Below, in pieces: positions 32,651 through 35,362 of a stretch of DNA of 35,362 bases (position 1 is its first letter; each line of letters begins with the position of its first letter). The stretch is from Paenibacillus sp. 32O-W (lineage in GTDB: Bacteria > Bacillota > Bacilli > Paenibacillales > NBRC-103111). The stretch covers positions 1 to 35,362 of the forward strand of contig NZ_VEGP01000065.1 in NCBI RefSeq assembly GCF_007679495.1, in the 5' to 3' direction. The position numbers and the translations under genes were made by a program. The notes beneath the pieces were generated by a model. It made no database searches, was not told where the DNA came from, and saw only the letters and a list, made by a program, of their open reading frames with translations.

Positions 32651-33061
32651 TTATACCAGATTCCGCTCCACCTTACGGACGACTTCCCGGGCCTTCTCCG
32701 CCCATTCGTCCCCTATTTCCGCATCCTTATCCACCGGCCTCTGAAACTGATTAACAAGAGCCCCCATCACTTGAACATCCGCCGTGGGATCCCCGCCTTC
32801 CCGGTAAAGATGTCTTAAAGCATAGGGAGTGCCTAACAGCACCACCGCATCGGATTCGTCGCTGTCTCCGTCCAGGGTGCCATGGGTTACACGGAAAGGA
32901 ATCCGCACCCACATCTGCTGCTTCTCATCCAGGGAGCGGTCGAAGCTTCCCTTTTCATAATCCCAGTTTCCCCCTAAAGTAAAATCAAGCTCTTTCAAGC
33001 TGCGATACAGATTTACGAAAGCTTCCTCCCGGTTCTCCAGTGAAGACGGGATCAGAATCAT
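32651..33061 (-). CDS. yugN: YugN-family protein
   Basis: 136 residues of the YugN-like family (PF08868): MILIPSSLENREEAF at the start, then TLGGNWDYEKGSFDRSLDE and LRHLYREGGDPTADV with the conserved NQF near the end. This is a short cytoplasmic alpha/beta protein with no established function. It ends about 190 nt upstream of the htrA start. An ATG at 33061 is the usual family start. Confidence 0.8.
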   Translation of the reverse strand: MILIPSSLENREEAFVNLYRSLKELDFTLGGNWDYEKGSFDRSLDEKQQMWVRIPFRVTHGTLDGDSDESDAVVLLGTPYALRHLYREGGDPTADVQVMGALVNQFQRPVDKDAEIGDEWAEKAREVVRKVERNLV

Positions 33062-33106
33062 AAAGATTCACTCCTTGCCATGGTCATATTTGCATGCGGG
33101 TTGGCG

Positions 33107-33235
33107 TTATTTGCGCACTCCCTCGCTCGGATTGTTCTGCGCGGGCTGCTTGGCGTTCTTCTCCACGACTTCCTCCGCGAATTCCGAATTGTAGATTTCT
33201 TGATTTTGTTTGCTTTGTTTTCCTTTCTTCTTCAC
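33107..33235 (-). CDS. Gamma-type small acid-soluble spore protein-like, 42 residues
   Basis: The translation is KKKGKQSKQNQEIYNSEFAE followed by EVVEKNAKQPAQNNPSEGVRK. SKQN and the SEFAEE block resemble the Gln/Asn-rich repeats of gamma-type SASP (SspE-like) proteins, which store amino acids in spores, but this copy is short. The start is GTG 33235 with GGGAGGTGA upstream; a reading to 33328 begins in non-coding-like sequence. A possible forespore-type promoter (TACATA near the leader, then an AT-rich -10) is too weak to claim. Confidence 0.55.
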   Translation of the reverse strand: MKKKGKQSKQNQEIYNSEFAEEVVEKNAKQPAQNNPSEGVRK

Positions 33236-33307
33236 GAACCTCACCTCCCGGTCGGTTAGTATTATTGTCATTCCGGCCTTTTTTATGTAGCTTCCGAAAT
33301 GAAAAGC

Positions 33308-33345
33308 AAGAAGCAGCCCCGATTCCAAACTTGAGGCTGCTTCTT
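33308..33345. terminator. Terminator of the yuiC-like gene
   Basis: AAGAAGCAGCC (33308-33318) and GGCTGCTTCTT (33335-33345) form a perfect 11-bp stem. On the minus strand a T-rich run follows, and the hairpin begins 16 nt after the yuiC-like stop codon. Confidence 0.75.
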
Positions 33346-33360
33346 TATTTAGATTCGAGC

Positions 33361-33987
33361 TTAGGGATATAGGGAAAAATCGACCGGGATGGCCTGGCCG
33401 GAATTAAGCTGGTCCATCATCGCTTCCGTCACCTTGCCTTCCCCTCGTTTCAACACGTACACGTTAACGTTACGTTTACCCCATTCGGAGTAAACCTGGT
33501 CTTTGGTATGAAAATACAAATCTATTTTCTTTCCTTTAATGGCACCTCCGGTATCTGCCACCACGCCAAACCCGTAGCCGGGGATATACATTAACGTTCC
33601 GATCGGGAACACTTTAGGGTCGGCGGCAATGGTGGAAAATCCGTTCTTTTCCCTGCGGACCTTCACGCCGGAATACGTGATTCCGTAGCCGGGGTGTCCG
33701 GGACGCTTACCTGTTGATTCTACGCCGGCGTAATAGCCGGTTGCGACCACTTCGACCGTTTCCGCATGCTGCAGATTGGAAAAGGGAAGTTCGTAGTCCT
33801 TGATTTCTGCTGTATCCACCGCTTTGGCTCCATTATGCTCCGAGGCCACGGATGCGGCTGTGCCCGTAAGCTTATCCGCTTCGATAAAAGCCTGAGATTC
33901 GCCCACAAGCATTCCCGCTGCAGTAACCAAAACAATAAACATTAGAAGCAGCTGGAACAACTTCTGGCGTAAGTTCAAGGAAAACAT
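33361..33987 (-). CDS. yuiC: 3D-domain cell-wall hydrolase-like protein (YuiC-like)
   Basis: 208 residues. A membrane signal segment at about 8-32 is probably a signal peptide or anchor. A linker follows, and from about residue 80 a 3D (Asp-Asp-Asp) domain: [48 protein letters not shown]. The Asp residues in this block form the active site of the Sps/YuiC lytic transglycosylase-type proteins, which act on peptidoglycan outside the cell. GGGAGGG 9 nt upstream supports ATG 33987, but this ribosome site is buried in a hairpin. Confidence 0.85.
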   Translation of the reverse strand: MFSLNLRQKLFQLLLMFIVLVTAAGMLVGESQAFIEADKLTGTAASVASEHNGAKAVDTAEIKDYELPFSNLQHAETVEVVATGYYAGVESTGKRPGHPGYGITYSGVKVRREKNGFSTIAADPKVFPIGTLMYIPGYGFGVVADTGGAIKGKKIDLYFHTKDQVYSEWGKRNVNVYVLKRGEGKVTEAMMDQLNSGQAIPVDFSLYP

Positions 33988-33995
33988 ATTTGGAT

Positions 33996-34017
33996 ACCCT
34001 CCCTAATAGGGGAGGAT
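33996..34017 (-). promoter_or_regulatory. Hairpin sequestering the ribosome site of the yuiC-like gene
   Basis: On the minus strand ATCCTCCC (34017-34010) pairs with GGGAGGGT (34003-33996) over 8 bp (one U-G pair) with a 6-nt loop. The second arm is the Shine-Dalgarno sequence itself, so translation would be blocked while it is folded. Confidence 0.5.
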
Positions 34018-34105
34018 GCCCAATTCGAGACAGATTATTCACGTAATATGGATAATCCTTCAAGGCAATCCGGCATCGCGACTAGAGACAGCCGGAAGCC
34101 GGGCA

Positions 34106-35362
34106 TTATGAGTCTAATTTTTTCGTTTTGATCTCCTTAAGGGCCATTTCCAACAAGAGCTCCGGACTATATTCTCCCAATACCTGTCCCCGTTTCCGGA
34201 CACTGACGGTTTGGTTGGCGGCCTCCTGCTCGCCGATTACCAAAATATAAGGGATTTTGCGGAGCTGCGCCTGACGGATTTTATAACCGAGCTTCTCGCC
34301 GCGCCCGTCCGTTTCCACCCGGATTCCGCCGGCTTCCAGTTGATTTTGTATCTGCAGAGCGAGCGGATTAAACTTATCCGACACGGGAAGCAGGATCATT
34401 TGTACCGGAGCCAGCCACAAAGGGAATGCTCCCCCGTAATGCTCGGTCAGAACTCCGATGAACCGGTCAATCGATCCGAAAACCGCTCTATGGATAACAA
34501 CAGGACGATGCCGTTCATTGTCTTCTCCGATGTAAGTCAGGTCGAATTTCTCCGGCATTTGGAAATCCAATTGAACGGTAGCGCACTGCCAGCTTCGTTT
34601 CAGCGAGTCCAATATATGAAAGTCTATCTTGGGTCCGTAGAATGCGCCGTCCCCTACATTGACGGTGTACTTGACTCCTCTTTGTTCAAGAACCCGGGCC
34701 AAAGCATTCTCCGCTTGCTCCCACAGCTCTTCCGAGCCCATGGAATTTTCCGGGCGTGTGGACAGCTCCATACGATATTCGAAACCGAATATACTGTAGA
34801 TATGTTCTATAAGCTCAAGAACCTTCGCAATTTCTTCCTCGATTTGATCGGGACGGACGAAGAGATGGGCGTCATCCTGACAGAAAGTACGGACCCTGAA
34901 CATTCCGTTCAACGCCCCCGACAGCTCATGACGATGCACCTGCCCGAATTCGGCTATGCGGATGGGCAAATCCCTGTAAGAACGCAGTTGATGCTTAAAA
35001 ATCAGCATATGTCCGGGACAATTCATCGGCTTCAAGGCAAATCTGGCTTCATCCGCCTCGGTAAAATACATATTTTCGCTATAGTGATCCCAGTGGCCGG
35101 ACTGCTCCCAGAGACGCTGGTTCATCATAAGGGGAGTTTTCACTTCTTCATATCCCCGTGATCGCTGTACCTCTCGAGAGAATTGCTCCAGCTCATTGCG
35201 GACGATCGTGCCGTTGGGCAAGTAGAAGGGCATTCCCGGAGCTTCTTCCGAGAATAGAAAAAGCTGGAGCTCTCTTCCGAGCTTCCGGTGATCGCGCTTC
35301 TTGGCTTCCTCCAGCAGGTGCAGATGCTCATCAAGCTGCGCCTTCTTCGGAAATGCCGTGCC
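34106..35362 (-). CDS. thrS: Threonyl-tRNA synthetase, C-terminal part (cut by window edge)
   Basis: 418 residues run in frame to the window edge; the full family length is about 640, so the TGS and editing domains lie outside. The class II catalytic core is complete: FAEPGMPFYLPNG-like motif 1 region (here EEAPGMPFYLPNG), MNCPGHMLIFKHQ with the zinc Cys, GQVHRHELSG with the second ligand, and VVIHRAVFGSIDRFIGVL with the third. The anticodon-binding domain starts at APVQMILLPVSD. It attaches threonine to tRNA-Thr. The 88 nt between its stop codon and the next gene show no obvious terminator. Confidence 0.97.
   Translation of the reverse strand, partial: GTAFPKKAQLDEHLHLLEEAKKRDHRKLGRELQLFLFSEEAPGMPFYLPNGTIVRNELEQFSREVQRSRGYEEVKTPLMMNQRLWEQSGHWDHYSENMYFTEADEARFALKPMNCPGHMLIFKHQLRSYRDLPIRIAEFGQVHRHELSGALNGMFRVRTFCQDDAHLFVRPDQIEEEIAKVLELIEHIYSIFGFEYRMELSTRPENSMGSEELWEQAENALARVLEQRGVKYTVNVGDGAFYGPKIDFHILDSLKRSWQCATVQLDFQMPEKFDLTYIGEDNERHRPVVIHRAVFGSIDRFIGVLTEHYGGAFPLWLAPVQMILLPVSDKFNPLALQIQNQLEAGGIRVETDGRGEKLGYKIRQAQLRKIPYILVIGEQEAANQTVSVRKRGQVLGEYSPELLLEMALKEIKTKKLDS

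Noticed and set aside
34211-35161. A 316-codon open frame on the plus strand
   Set aside because: It is antisense to the thrS catalytic core and shows no domain of its own.

Overview
The window looks like a chromosomal segment of a Gram-positive, spore-forming Firmicute, most likely Paenibacillus or a close relative. The evidence is an lpl/ytc-type sugar ABC system with a membrane-bound AraC regulator, PrkA and a gamma-SASP-like spore protein, AbrB, YugN, YuiC, a consensus GlnR/TnrA box, strong AGGAGG ribosome sites and frequent TTG/GTG starts. The assignment is inferred from gene content, not from a database search. I see no phage, insertion sequence, CRISPR array, rRNA or tRNA.

Left part (1-9450): a carbohydrate locus. 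A minus-strand pair (FAD-dependent oxidoreductase and an alpha/alpha-toroid-like protein) diverges from a YtdP/YesN-type membrane AraC regulator, two ABC permeases of the LplB/YtcP type and an LplA-like binding lipoprotein. The regulator and the binding-protein gene each end in a clear terminator. The ATPase is not here; such systems often share MsmX.

Middle (9450-19990): tiny genes, an ECF sigma/anti-sigma pair with its own ECF-type promoter, a thioredoxin-reductase-like flavoprotein, a DUF2161-type PD-(D/E)XK protein divergent from a Cys-rich protein with a TIR/deoxyribosyltransferase-like C-terminus, prkA, an AbrB-family regulator with a zinc-knuckle-like tail, an SMR transporter, trmL and a PhoP-like response regulator without a kinase but with Pho-box-like repeats.

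Right part (20050-35362, mostly minus strand): serC, thpR (plus strand), a beta-type glutamine synthetase behind a perfect GlnR/TnrA box, an ftsW-like gene plus PAP2 phosphatase, aroF, ispH, a histidine kinase/response regulator pair, htrA, yugN, a gamma-SASP-like gene, a yuiC-like 3D-domain gene and the C-terminal two thirds of thrS, cut by the window edge.

The most striking find is a complete M-box (ykoK) Mg2+ riboswitch with promoter, aptamer, antiterminator and terminator directly in front of the ftsW-like/PAP2 operon rather than a Mg2+ transporter. It predicts that a lipid-II polymerase-type protein and a possible undecaprenyl-pyrophosphate phosphatase are induced when Mg2+ is low. Next in interest are a structured, unassigned leader in front of aroF, a CiaR-type direct-repeat array in front of htrA beside a two-component pair, and the beta-type GlnA under GlnR-type control.
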